Positions 9,760 through 17,994 of a stretch of 64,000 nt of DNA are shown one piece after another. Position 1 is the stretch's first letter; each line of letters opens with the position of its first letter. Source of the stretch: Nesterenkonia sandarakina (GTDB lineage Bacteria; Actinomycetota; Actinomycetes; Actinomycetales; Micrococcaceae); NCBI RefSeq assembly GCF_013410215.1, contig NZ_JACCFQ010000001.1, forward strand, positions 930,001 through 994,000, given 5' to 3'. The position numbers and the translations under genes were made by a program. A model generated the notes under the pieces. The model was not told the DNA's origin. It made no database searches and saw only the letters and a list, made by a program, of their open reading frames with translations.

Positions 9760-9773
9760 GGAAAGCGCATTCC
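9760..9773. promoter_or_regulatory. LacI-type operator in the divergent regulator/operon promoter
   Basis: GGAAAGCGCATTCC is a palindrome with one mismatched pair around a central GC, typical of actinobacterial LacI-family operators. It lies between the divergent LacI gene (start 9648) and the oxidoreductase gene (start 9803). Confidence 0.75.
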
Positions 9774-9802
9774 CACGCCTGACGACCAAGGAGTCCCCCA
9801 CA

Positions 9803-10969
9803 ATGTCTGAGCCCCGCGTCCTGCGCATCGCCATGAACGGCATCACCGGCCGAATGGGATACCGCCAGCACCTGCTGCGTTCAATCCTGCCCATCCGTGA
9901 TCAGGGCGGCATCACCCTGGCTGACGGATCCAAGGTCACCGTGGAGCCCATCCTGATCGGACGCAACGAGGCGAAGATCAAGGAGCTCGCCGCCAAGCAT
10001 GACGTGGAGCACTGCAGCACCGACCTCGACGCCGTGATCAATGATCCCTCCGTGGACATCGTCTTCGACGCCTCGATGACCTCGCTGCGCTACGCGACGC
10101 TCTCCAAGGCCATCGGCGCCGGCAAGCACGTCTTCACCGAGAAGCCGACCGCCGAGACTCTGGAAGAGGCCGTGGACCTGGCCCGCCAGGCAAAGGCCGC
10201 GGGCATCACCGCCGGCGTCGTCCACGACAAGCTCTACCTCCCGGGCCTGGTGAAGCTGCGCCGCCTGGTGGAGGAGGGCTTCTTCGGCCGCATCCTCTCG
10301 CTGCGCGGGGAGTTCGGCTACTGGGTCTTCGAGGGCGACCACCAGCCCGCCCAGCGCCCCTCGTGGAACTACCGGCTGGCCGACGGCGGGTCGATGACCA
10401 CCGATATGTACTGCCACTGGAACTACGTGCTCGAGGGCATCATCGGCACGGTCAAGACCGTCACCTCCAAGACCGCCACACATATCCCGCAGCGCTGGGA
10501 CGAGAACGGCGAGGCCTACACCGCGGACGCCGACGACGCCGCCTACGGCATCTTCGATCTCGAGACGCCCCAGGGTGATCAGGTCATCGGCCAGATCAAC
10601 TCCTCCTGGGCCGTGCGCGTCTACCGCGACGAGCTGGTGGAGTTCCAGATCGACGGCACCCACGGCTCCGCGGTGGCTGGGTTGAACAAGTGCGTGGCCC
10701 AGCAGCGCGCCCACACCCCGAAGCCGGTCTGGAACCCGGACCTGCCGGTCACCGAGTCCTTCCGCGACCAGTGGAGCGAGGTCCCTGCCAACGGAGACCT
10801 GGACAACGGCTTCAAGGCGCAGTGGGAGGAGTTCCTGGCCGACGCCGTTGCCGGACGCGAGCACCGCTTCGGTCTGCTCTCCGCTGCCCGCGGCGTCCAG
10901 CTGGCCGAGCTCGGGCTGCAGTCTGCCGCAGAACGCCGCACCCTCGACATCCCGGAGATCACCCTATGA
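9803..10969 (+). CDS. Gfo/Idh/MocA-family oxidoreductase
   Basis: NAD(P)-dependent sugar dehydrogenase-like protein (388 aa). N-terminal Rossmann segment RIAMNGITGRMGYRQHL, and the family EKP motif in GKHVFTEKPTAETL. The start ATG at 9803 has AAGGAG 10 nt upstream and gives MSEPRVLR; a longer in-frame start lacks a ribosome site and would cover the operator. First gene of a tightly coupled five-gene unit: its stop overlaps the next start as ATGA. It probably oxidises a sugar or sugar derivative; substrate unknown. Confidence 0.9.
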   Translation: MSEPRVLRIAMNGITGRMGYRQHLLRSILPIRDQGGITLADGSKVTVEPILIGRNEAKIKELAAKHDVEHCSTDLDAVINDPSVDIVFDASMTSLRYATLSKAIGAGKHVFTEKPTAETLEEAVDLARQAKAAGITAGVVHDKLYLPGLVKLRRLVEEGFFGRILSLRGEFGYWVFEGDHQPAQRPSWNYRLADGGSMTTDMYCHWNYVLEGIIGTVKTVTSKTATHIPQRWDENGEAYTADADDAAYGIFDLETPQGDQVIGQINSSWAVRVYRDELVEFQIDGTHGSAVAGLNKCVAQQRAHTPKPVWNPDLPVTESFRDQWSEVPANGDLDNGFKAQWEEFLADAVAGREHRFGLLSAARGVQLAELGLQSAAERRTLDIPEITL

Positions 10970-12297
10970 GCACCCACAGCCCGGCAGCGGTCACCGACCC
11001 TGAAATCACAGAATCTGAAATCGCCGGCCCTGGAACAAGCGGCCCCGCGACGAGCGACCCCGCACGGCCCTCCACGGGCGCCCTGCCCACGCTGCGCCTG
11101 CCCTCCCCGGAGGGTCAGCTGCTGGACTACACGATGTCCGGTCCCGCCGACTTCGCTCCGCCCAGCACCCCGCTGACCTCCCGGAAGGTCTACGCCGCGG
11201 CACACGTGGTGCCGATGATGTCGGCGGAGAACGTCCCTGGCGCCCCCGCACAGCTGGACTGGGAGGCCACTCTGGCCTACCGGCATGAGCTGTGGTCCTA
11301 CGGGCTCGGCGTCGCCGATGCCATGGACACCGCCCAGCGCGGCATGGGCCTGGACTGGGCCGCGACCAAGGACCTGATCCGCCGTTCGGCCGCCGAGGCC
11401 GCCACCGTGGTGCGCACCCAGCGGCACCCGGCGGTGATCGGCCGCTCGGTGCGGGACCTGATCGCCTGCGGCGCCGGCACCGATCAGCTCGATCCCAGCT
11501 CGGTCGAGCCGGGACCGACGGGTCTGCAGTCCGTGCTCGCCGCCTATCAGGAACAGCTCGCGGTGGTCGAGGACTCTGGGGCGAAGGTCATCCTGATGGC
11601 CTCCCGCGCCCTGGCGAAGGTGGCCAGCGGCCCCGAGGACTACCTCACGGTCTACTCGCAGCTGCTCGATCAGGCTAAGGAGCCGGTGATCCTGCACTGG
11701 CTGGGCACCATGTTCGATCCCGCGCTCACCGGCTACTGGGGCTCCACGGACGTTCCGGCCGCGACGGCCACCTTCCTGAAGCTGATCCGGGACAACGCTG
11801 AGAAGGTCGACGGCGTGAAGGTCTCGCTGCTCGACGCCGCACATGAGAAGCAGCTGCGCGCGGATCTGCCCGAGGGCGTGCGCCTCTACACCGGAGATGA
11901 CTTCAACTATCCGGAGCTAATCCACGGTGAGGACGGCGTCCATTCCGATGCGCTGCTGGGCATCTTCGCGGCGATCTACCCGGCGGCCTCCGCGGCCCTG
12001 CAGGCCTACGACGCCGGTGACCCGGAGCGCGGCCGTCAGATCATGGACTCCACCCGAGCGCTGGGTAAGCACATCTTCGCCGCCCCCACCCTGTACTACA
12101 AGACCGGAATCGCGTTCCTGGCCTGGCTCAACGGCCATCAGAGCGGATTCCAGCTGGTGGGCGGGCTGCATTCCGGACGCTCGCTGACCCACCTGGCGCA
12201 CACCTTCGTGCTCGCCGATCAGGCCGGGCTGCTGCGCGATCCGCAGCTGGCGGCGCAGCGGATGACCGCACTGCTGACGACCGGAGGACTCACATGA
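10966..12297 (+). CDS. DUF993-like (dihydrodipicolinate synthase-like) protein
   Basis: 443-aa protein with a roughly 50-residue Pro/Thr/Ser-rich N-terminal tail, then a body I recognise as DUF993 (VYAAAHVVPMMSAENVPGAP, and later EPVILHWLGTMFDPALTGYW). This family is annotated as TIM-barrel and DHDPS-related, which suggests aldolase or lyase chemistry; no function is established to my knowledge. KVDGVKVSLLDA may hold the barrel lysine, an inference. Both ends overlap neighbours by 4 bases (ATGA), so it is obligately expressed with the oxidoreductase and isomerase genes. Confidence 0.82.
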   Translation: MSTHSPAAVTDPEITESEIAGPGTSGPATSDPARPSTGALPTLRLPSPEGQLLDYTMSGPADFAPPSTPLTSRKVYAAAHVVPMMSAENVPGAPAQLDWEATLAYRHELWSYGLGVADAMDTAQRGMGLDWAATKDLIRRSAAEAATVVRTQRHPAVIGRSVRDLIACGAGTDQLDPSSVEPGPTGLQSVLAAYQEQLAVVEDSGAKVILMASRALAKVASGPEDYLTVYSQLLDQAKEPVILHWLGTMFDPALTGYWGSTDVPAATATFLKLIRDNAEKVDGVKVSLLDAAHEKQLRADLPEGVRLYTGDDFNYPELIHGEDGVHSDALLGIFAAIYPAASAALQAYDAGDPERGRQIMDSTRALGKHIFAAPTLYYKTGIAFLAWLNGHQSGFQLVGGLHSGRSLTHLAHTFVLADQAGLLRDPQLAAQRMTALLTTGGLT

Positions 12298-13205
12298 GCT
12301 TCGAACTCTCGCTGAACACCGGCACGACGCCGAACCTGACTCTGGAGCAGGCAGTCGAGGCGGTGGCCGCCTCCGGGCTCAAGCACATCGGCCCCTGGCG
12401 TCACCTGCTGGAGCAGGCCGGCGGGGCGGAGAAGGCCTCGGCGATCATCGCCGACGCCGGACTCACCGCCAGCACCCTGTGCCGCGGCGGGTTCCTGACC
12501 CCGGCGGACGCAGACGGGCGCCGCGCCGCCCTGGAGTCGAACCGCGCCGCGATCCGTGAGGCGGCGATGATCGGGACGGCCGAGCTGATCATGGTCGTCG
12601 GCGGACTGCCGGCGGCCGCGCACCTCCTCGCTGGCAGCGGCGACGCCGCACAGAAGATGAGCGCGGACAAGGACATCCTCGGAGCTCGGGGACGCGTCGC
12701 CGAGGGCCTGGCCGAGCTGGTCCCCTACGCCGCCGAACATGGGGTCCGGCTGGTCCTGGAGCCGCTGCACCCGATGTACGCCGCGGACCGCGCGGTGCTC
12801 TCCACCCTGGGCGAGGCCCTGGATCTGGCGGCCCCGCACCCGGCCGAGACGGTCGGCGTCGTCGTCGATACCTTCCATGTCTGGTGGGATCCGCAGCTGC
12901 GCGAGATGATCGCCCGCGCCGGTTCCGAGCAGCGCATCGCCAGCTACCAGGTCTGTGACTTCAACCTGCCGCTGGCCGCCGACGCGCTGAAGTCCCGCGG
13001 CATGATGGGCGATGGCTACGTGGACTTCCCCACGATCAGCCGATGGGTGGCGGAAGCGGGTTACACCGGTCCGGTGGAGGTGGAGATCTTCAACCAGGCG
13101 ATCAACGACCAGGACGCCTCCACCACGCTGGAGACCATGACGCAGCGCTATGAGCAGCTGGTGCTGCCCTCCCTGGAACAGGCCCTCGCCCGGACCCCGG
13201 CATGA
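12294..13205 (+). CDS. Sugar phosphate isomerase/epimerase-like TIM-barrel protein
   Basis: AP-endonuclease-2/xylose-isomerase-like protein (303 aa). Visible metal-site motifs include LVLEPLHPMY (Glu), VGVVVDTFHVWWDP (Asp/His), YQVCDFNLP and VEVEIFNQ (C-terminal Glu), as in inosose dehydratases and ketose epimerases. It could isomerise, epimerise or dehydrate the product of the neighbouring Gfo/Idh enzymes. The start overlaps the DUF993 stop and its own stop overlaps the next start, both as ATGA. Confidence 0.88.
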   Translation: MSFELSLNTGTTPNLTLEQAVEAVAASGLKHIGPWRHLLEQAGGAEKASAIIADAGLTASTLCRGGFLTPADADGRRAALESNRAAIREAAMIGTAELIMVVGGLPAAAHLLAGSGDAAQKMSADKDILGARGRVAEGLAELVPYAAEHGVRLVLEPLHPMYAADRAVLSTLGEALDLAAPHPAETVGVVVDTFHVWWDPQLREMIARAGSEQRIASYQVCDFNLPLAADALKSRGMMGDGYVDFPTISRWVAEAGYTGPVEVEIFNQAINDQDASTTLETMTQRYEQLVLPSLEQALARTPA

Positions 13206-15400
13206 GCGCAAATCAGCTGAGCTCGGCCGAGCCGAGGATGGAGAAGGCGAACGCCGAGACGTCGAAAGGCACAGCCTCGAGCGAAGCCGCCCGGACCGTG
13301 GTGCTGATCGGTCTGGACGGCTTCGGCCGTCAGCACCTGCTCAACCTCACCCGGCTCGCTGAGCTGGGCAAGGTGCGACTGATCGCCGGTGTGAGCTTCT
13401 CCGATCCGGGCCCGCAGGTCCGCGGGGACATCCCGGTCTTCGAGACCCTCGCACAGGCCCTGGCCGCGGGCCACCGTCCCGACATCGTGATCGTCTCCAC
13501 CCCGATCAACACGCACAGCGAACTCGCCATCGAGGCGCTGCGCTGCGGCGCCGACGTGCTGCTGGAGAAGCCCCCCACGGCGACGCTGGAGCAGTTCATG
13601 CAGCTGCAGGCAGTCGCCGAGGAAGTCGGCGGACGGGTCCAGGTCGGCTTTCAGTCTCTGGGATCTCATGCGCTTCCCGCGATCAGAGACCTGCTCATCG
13701 GGACTCCGGAGGAGCCCGGGCGCATCGGTCGGCTCCGTGCCGTCGGCGCCACCGGCCAGTGGGTGCGAAGCCTCTCCTACTACCAGCGCTCTCCCTGGGC
13801 CGGACGACGCGAGATGGACGGAGTCCCGGTGGTGGACGGGGTGGTCACCAACCCGCTGGCCCACGCGGTGAAGACTGCGCTGCACATCGCAGGAGCCAAG
13901 ACCCTCGACGACGTGGCCTCGCTGCACACCGAGCTCCATCACGCCCACGACATCGAGGCCGACGACACCTCCCTCGTGGCGCTGCGCACCCGCGGCGGGA
14001 TCCCGGTCACGGCCGCCCTGACACTCTGTGCGGCCCAGCAGCAGGACCCCTGGATCACCATCTCGGGCACCGAGGGCGAGGCGATCTTCTACTACACCCG
14101 CGACGAGCTTGTGATCCGGCCCAACCCGCAGCGACCCGGCCACGCCGAGATCGCGCCGCAGACCTACCAGTTCGAGCGCACCAATCTGCTCGAGAACCTC
14201 ATCGACGTGCAGCTCGGCGCCAGACACGAGGACGGCGCCCCGGTGACCCTGCTCTCCCCGTTGAGCGATCACGGCGCCTTCATGCGGGTGCTCGAAGCCG
14301 TGCGCACCGGGGACGCGCCTGATGGGATCGGCCCTGAGCATGTCCAGTGGGTCGGCGAGGCCCAGGAGGCCCACCCGGTGATCGCGCACATCGAGGACTA
14401 CCTGGCGCGCGCGATCAAGGCGGCACCCTCCAGCTTCTCCTCCTTGGGCGCCCCTTGGGCCGCGGAGCCTGCCGTCGCCGGTGAGCTCAGCGTCGTCCTC
14501 GGCGGGCAGCGCAGGAGAGTCGCGACGCTGCGCACCGGCACGGACATCTCGCCCACCGACTCCCCGCGGCCGTTCCTGGATGAGGTCCGGACCGTGGGCG
14601 CAGTGGTGGTCTCGGACCAGCAGCCGCTGGATCACACCTGGCACCTGGGTGTCGGTGTGGCACTGCAGGACGTCAACGGCACGAACTTCTGGGGCGGACG
14701 GACCTACACCCGTGAGACGGGCCGCTACATCTGGCGCGAGGACCACGGCCGGATCGAGACCACAGATCAGCAGATCCTTGAGACCAGCGCGGGAACCCAG
14801 CTCAGCAGTCAGCTGGTCTGGATCGATCCGTCCGGCACCACACTGCTGCGCGAGCAGCGCGAGATCACGGTCACAGGTCGCCGCATCACCTCGGACGCTG
14901 ATGCCGCCGCTGACCCGGCGGCCGACTCCACCCCGGGCGAGAGCGCCTGGAGCATGGACTTCGCCACCACGCTGGGCAATCCCGGGGAACACGATGTCGC
15001 GCTGGGCAGCCCGGGATCCAACGGGCGGGTCAAGGGCGGCTACGGCGGTTTCTTCTGGCGGCTGCCCGCATTGGGCGCCGCCGAGATCTTCACCGCCGAG
15101 GCACACGGGGAGGACGCCGTGCACGGCAGCCTCACCGAGTGGCTGGCGGTCAGCGCCGAGTTCCGACCTCGGCCCAGCCGTGCGGGCGGCGCCGGGGAAG
15201 CCACCCTGGTGTTCCTCCGCGAGGACGCGAACCCCGACCCGTGGTTCGTCCGCCATGCCTCCTACCCCGGTGTGGGAACGTCCCTGGCCTGGGAGAAGCC
15301 CGTGACCCTGGCCCCGGGCGAGCAGCTGACCCGCCAGGTTCGCGTGCTCGTCCTCGATGGCCGGCTCGATGCAGAACGGGTGGCCCGACATGTCCGTTGA
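13202..15400 (+). CDS. Gfo/Idh oxidoreductase fused to a DUF6807-like domain
   Basis: 732-aa two-domain protein. Residues about 32-400 are a Gfo/Idh enzyme (VVLIGLDGFGRQHLL; ADVLLEKPPTATLEQF). Residues about 420-732 resemble the DUF6807 family, once labelled PmoA (PRPFLDEVRTVGAVVVSDQQ, DHTWHLGVGVALQDVNGTNF, GRIETTDQQILE). DUF6807 proteins are usually separate, so the fusion implies consecutive steps on one substrate. Operon position (ATGA with the isomerase, 11-bp overlap with the M24-like gene) supports a shared carbohydrate pathway. Catalytic role of the C-terminal half is unknown. Confidence 0.82.
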   Translation: MSANQLSSAEPRMEKANAETSKGTASSEAARTVVLIGLDGFGRQHLLNLTRLAELGKVRLIAGVSFSDPGPQVRGDIPVFETLAQALAAGHRPDIVIVSTPINTHSELAIEALRCGADVLLEKPPTATLEQFMQLQAVAEEVGGRVQVGFQSLGSHALPAIRDLLIGTPEEPGRIGRLRAVGATGQWVRSLSYYQRSPWAGRREMDGVPVVDGVVTNPLAHAVKTALHIAGAKTLDDVASLHTELHHAHDIEADDTSLVALRTRGGIPVTAALTLCAAQQQDPWITISGTEGEAIFYYTRDELVIRPNPQRPGHAEIAPQTYQFERTNLLENLIDVQLGARHEDGAPVTLLSPLSDHGAFMRVLEAVRTGDAPDGIGPEHVQWVGEAQEAHPVIAHIEDYLARAIKAAPSSFSSLGAPWAAEPAVAGELSVVLGGQRRRVATLRTGTDISPTDSPRPFLDEVRTVGAVVVSDQQPLDHTWHLGVGVALQDVNGTNFWGGRTYTRETGRYIWREDHGRIETTDQQILETSAGTQLSSQLVWIDPSGTTLLREQREITVTGRRITSDADAAADPAADSTPGESAWSMDFATTLGNPGEHDVALGSPGSNGRVKGGYGGFFWRLPALGAAEIFTAEAHGEDAVHGSLTEWLAVSAEFRPRPSRAGGAGEATLVFLREDANPDPWFVRHASYPGVGTSLAWEKPVTLAPGEQLTRQVRVLVLDGRLDAERVARHVR

Positions 15401-16556
15401 GCAGCCCTCGACCAGCACTGCTGACGCATCAGGATCACCCGCCGCGGCGGAGTTCTCCGCCAAGCACGCGCGGCTGGTGCGCATACTCGAAGACCGCGGC
15501 GTTGACGCGCTGCTGCTGACCTCCACCGGGGCGCTGGCCTGGCTGCTGGTGGGGGCACGGGTGCACATCTCGCTCGCGGGACCGCCGATCCTCACCGCCG
15601 TGGTGCATCGCGAGGGGGTCGAGATCGGTGTCTTCACCAATGAGGCGGCCCGGATCCGCGACGAGGAGCTCGGCGCCCTGCTGGAGACGTCCTCACCGCG
15701 GCTGAGGCTCCACGAGCTGCCCTGGCACGAAGACCTCGAGGCGACGTCGGCCTGGCTGCCCGGCAGCGCTGGCTGGGAGCTGCTGGACGAGGCTTCGGCG
15801 GCGCTTCAGCTGCGCGCTGCCCGTGCCGAGCTGCTGCCCACCGAGATCGAGCGGTATCGCGCGCTGTGCACCGACGCCGCCGTCGCCCTGACCGATGTGC
15901 TCAGCGAGGTCACCCCGGAGACCACCGAGCGTGAGCTCGCCGCAGCCCTTGGCCCGCGAATCCTCGACGCCGGGGCGGATCCGGTGGTGCTCTTGGTCAG
16001 CGGCGCCTCGCGTGCTGCCCACCGGCACCCGCTGCCCACCGAGGCCGCGCTGGGTCACCGGGCCATGGCAGTGGTCTGTGCCCGCCGCGGCGGCCTGATC
16101 GCGAACGTCACCCGGTGGGTGGGTTTCGAGGCTCCCCGTCCGGGTGAGGCTGAGCTAGATGCCGCGATCAGTGCCGTGGAGGCGGACGCGTTCCAGGCCC
16201 TGGTGCCCGGGGCGGAGCTGGCCTCGGTGCTGCAAGAGCTCCAGCGCGCCTACCCGCGCCACGGCTTTGACGCCCAGGAGTGGACCCGACATCACCAGGG
16301 AGGCGCCGCCGGATACCAGGGTCGGGATCCGCGACTCAGCCCCGGCGTCGCCGACCTGATCCACCCGAACCAGGCCTTCGCGCTGAACCCCACCGGATTC
16401 GACACACCACGCGGGCTCCCCGCGAAGGTCGAAGACACTGTGGTGCTGCGCAGCACCGATTCGGCCTCGACCTGGATCGATGTGCTCTCGGTGGATCCGC
16501 GCTGGCCCACCGTGGAGGTCGCGGGTCGCCCGCGGCCCGGCGTTCTGCGCCGCTGA
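15390..16556 (+). CDS. M24-family (creatinase/aminopeptidase fold) protein lacking usual metal ligands
   Basis: 388-aa protein with an N-terminal creatinase-like domain (KHARLVRILEDRGVDALLLT) and a C-terminal pita-bread domain. The usual M24 metal ligands look substituted: the first Asp pair region reads GLIANVTRWVGF, and the expected FTVEPG box reads FALNPTGF; the last Glu (VEDTVVL) is kept. Creatinase itself works without metal, so activity as a non-peptidase amidohydrolase is possible. Start ATG at 15390 overlaps the previous gene by 11 bp. Last gene of the five-gene operon; its substrate is not apparent. Confidence 0.8.
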   Translation: MSVEQPSTSTADASGSPAAAEFSAKHARLVRILEDRGVDALLLTSTGALAWLLVGARVHISLAGPPILTAVVHREGVEIGVFTNEAARIRDEELGALLETSSPRLRLHELPWHEDLEATSAWLPGSAGWELLDEASAALQLRAARAELLPTEIERYRALCTDAAVALTDVLSEVTPETTERELAAALGPRILDAGADPVVLLVSGASRAAHRHPLPTEAALGHRAMAVVCARRGGLIANVTRWVGFEAPRPGEAELDAAISAVEADAFQALVPGAELASVLQELQRAYPRHGFDAQEWTRHHQGGAAGYQGRDPRLSPGVADLIHPNQAFALNPTGFDTPRGLPAKVEDTVVLRSTDSASTWIDVLSVDPRWPTVEVAGRPRPGVLRR

Positions 16557-16612
16557 ACCACCTCGGCTACGCTGAAGCGTGGCAAAGCTCACAACCCTCG
16601 AAGGAGAACATG

Positions 16613-17041
16613 ATGACCGGACCGATCGTCGTCGGCGTGGACGGAAGTCCAACAGCCCAGCGCGCCGCTGCCAAGGCGCGTGACCTGGCGCGGCGCCTTG
16701 AGGTCCCGCTGCATGTGGTCTCGGCACACACCGACGCCACCATCGAGCACGTGAACAGCGGCTCGGACCAGTGGGTCGTCTCAGGGGCCGACAACGCGCT
16801 CTACATCGCCGAGAGCGTGGTCAAAGGGCTGCGCACCCCGGGCATGAAGATCCAGGCGGGCTCCGCCCAGGGCAAGCCAGCCGAGGCGCTCATCGACTAC
16901 GCGGAGAAGGTCGGTGCCGAGATGATCGTGGTCGGCAACCAGCGGATGCGCGGCGCCAAGCGGGTACTGGGCAGCGTGGCCAACTCGGTCTCGCACAACG
17001 CGACCTGCGACGTCTACATCGCGAACACCTACGTGCAGTGA
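16613..17041 (+). CDS. Universal stress protein family
   Basis: Single-domain UspA-like protein of 142 aa: PIVVGVDGSPTAQRAAAKA at the N-terminus, and a nucleotide-binding region MIVVGNQRMRGAKRVLGSVA near the C-terminus. Adjacent ATGs at 16610 and 16613 are possible; the second has the better spacing (6 nt) from AAGGAG. It lies 56 bp after the M24-like gene and is followed by a stable hairpin. Its link to the sugar cluster may be only positional. Confidence 0.9.
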   Translation: MTGPIVVGVDGSPTAQRAAAKARDLARRLEVPLHVVSAHTDATIEHVNSGSDQWVVSGADNALYIAESVVKGLRTPGMKIQAGSAQGKPAEALIDYAEKVGAEMIVVGNQRMRGAKRVLGSVANSVSHNATCDVYIANTYVQ

Positions 17042-17044
17042 TCT

Positions 17045-17080
17045 CGGTGGTCCGCATCGCCGAGGCGGTGCGGACCACCG
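17045..17080. terminator. Stem-loop between convergent genes
   Basis: A perfect 12-bp inverted repeat (17045-17056 with 17069-17080, CGGTGGTCCGCA arm) with a 12-nt loop sits between the universal stress gene and the minus-strand epimerase gene. No clear T-run, so termination is inferred from stem and position. Confidence 0.65.
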
Positions 17081-17088
17081 CCGCACGT

Positions 17089-17994
17089 TCAGTCCCGGAG
17101 CTCGGCCACCAGCTCGGTGCGCCAGGACCGGGTGGGTTCCCAGCCGAGCACCTCTTTCGCCTTACGTATCGAGAACGCCGGTGAGTCACCGATGAGCCCT
17201 CCGGCCAGGTGGGCCAGGGCCGGAAAATGCTCGGGCACCAGCTCGGCCAGCGGCCGGCGCGCCATCGCATCCTTGGCGCCGACGAAGAACACTTCCCCGT
17301 TCCGCACCCGGTCGATGTTCGCCAGCGCGGTCAGCAGGAAGTCCGTGACATCGCGGGCATCGACATAGTTGAACAGCGCTACCGCGGAGAGCGCCGGATC
17401 CTCGAGCCGCTCGGCGATGGTGTGACCCTGCTGGGTCGGTGCACCCGCCCATTCCTCCGGGGCGATCACATAGCAGGGACGGAAGCTGATGAACTTCACG
17501 TCGTCTCTCTGCTGGGCGAACATCGCGGCGACCTGCTCGGCGACATATTTGCTCAACCCATAGGCATGCCAGGGCTGCGGGGTCACGTCCTCGTCCAGGG
17601 GCAGCCGCGGCGGGACCCACCCGGCCGGCGAGCCGTAGCCCATGATCGAGGGGCTCGAGGCGATGATCACTTTCTTCGCCCCGGAGGCCACCGCCGCTGC
17701 CGTGACGCTGTGAGCGATCCCGGCATTGGTCCGCAGGATCACCTCTTCCGGGGCGCTGAAGGGGACCGCGATGGCGGCGAGGGAGACCACGGCTGTGGGC
17801 GTGAGTTCCTCGAACAGCGTCTTGGTGGCCGCTGCGTCAAGCAGGTCGATGCTGCGGTAGCTGACCCCTTCGGCCGGGTCTTCGGGCATCGACCGATCCA
17901 GGCTGAACACGTCGTGGCCCGCCTCCACGAAGCCTGCCACCACGCTGCGGCCGAGTCTCCCGGAGCCTCCGGTGATGATCACCCGCTCAGACAT
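17089..17994 (-). CDS. NAD-dependent epimerase/dehydratase (extended SDR)
   Basis: 301-aa extended SDR enzyme: Rossmann motif VIITGGSGRLGRSVV at the N-terminus and catalytic YGLSKYVAEQ (YxxxK). Such enzymes epimerise, dehydrate or oxidise sugars or nucleotide sugars. Its start overlaps the end of the upstream Gfo/Idh gene by 8 bp, so the two are coupled. Part of the same sugar cluster; substrate unknown. Confidence 0.88.
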   Translation of the reverse strand: MSERVIITGGSGRLGRSVVAGFVEAGHDVFSLDRSMPEDPAEGVSYRSIDLLDAAATKTLFEELTPTAVVSLAAIAVPFSAPEEVILRTNAGIAHSVTAAAVASGAKKVIIASSPSIMGYGSPAGWVPPRLPLDEDVTPQPWHAYGLSKYVAEQVAAMFAQQRDDVKFISFRPCYVIAPEEWAGAPTQQGHTIAERLEDPALSAVALFNYVDARDVTDFLLTALANIDRVRNGEVFFVGAKDAMARRPLAELVPEHFPALAHLAGGLIGDSPAFSIRKAKEVLGWEPTRSWRTELVAELRD

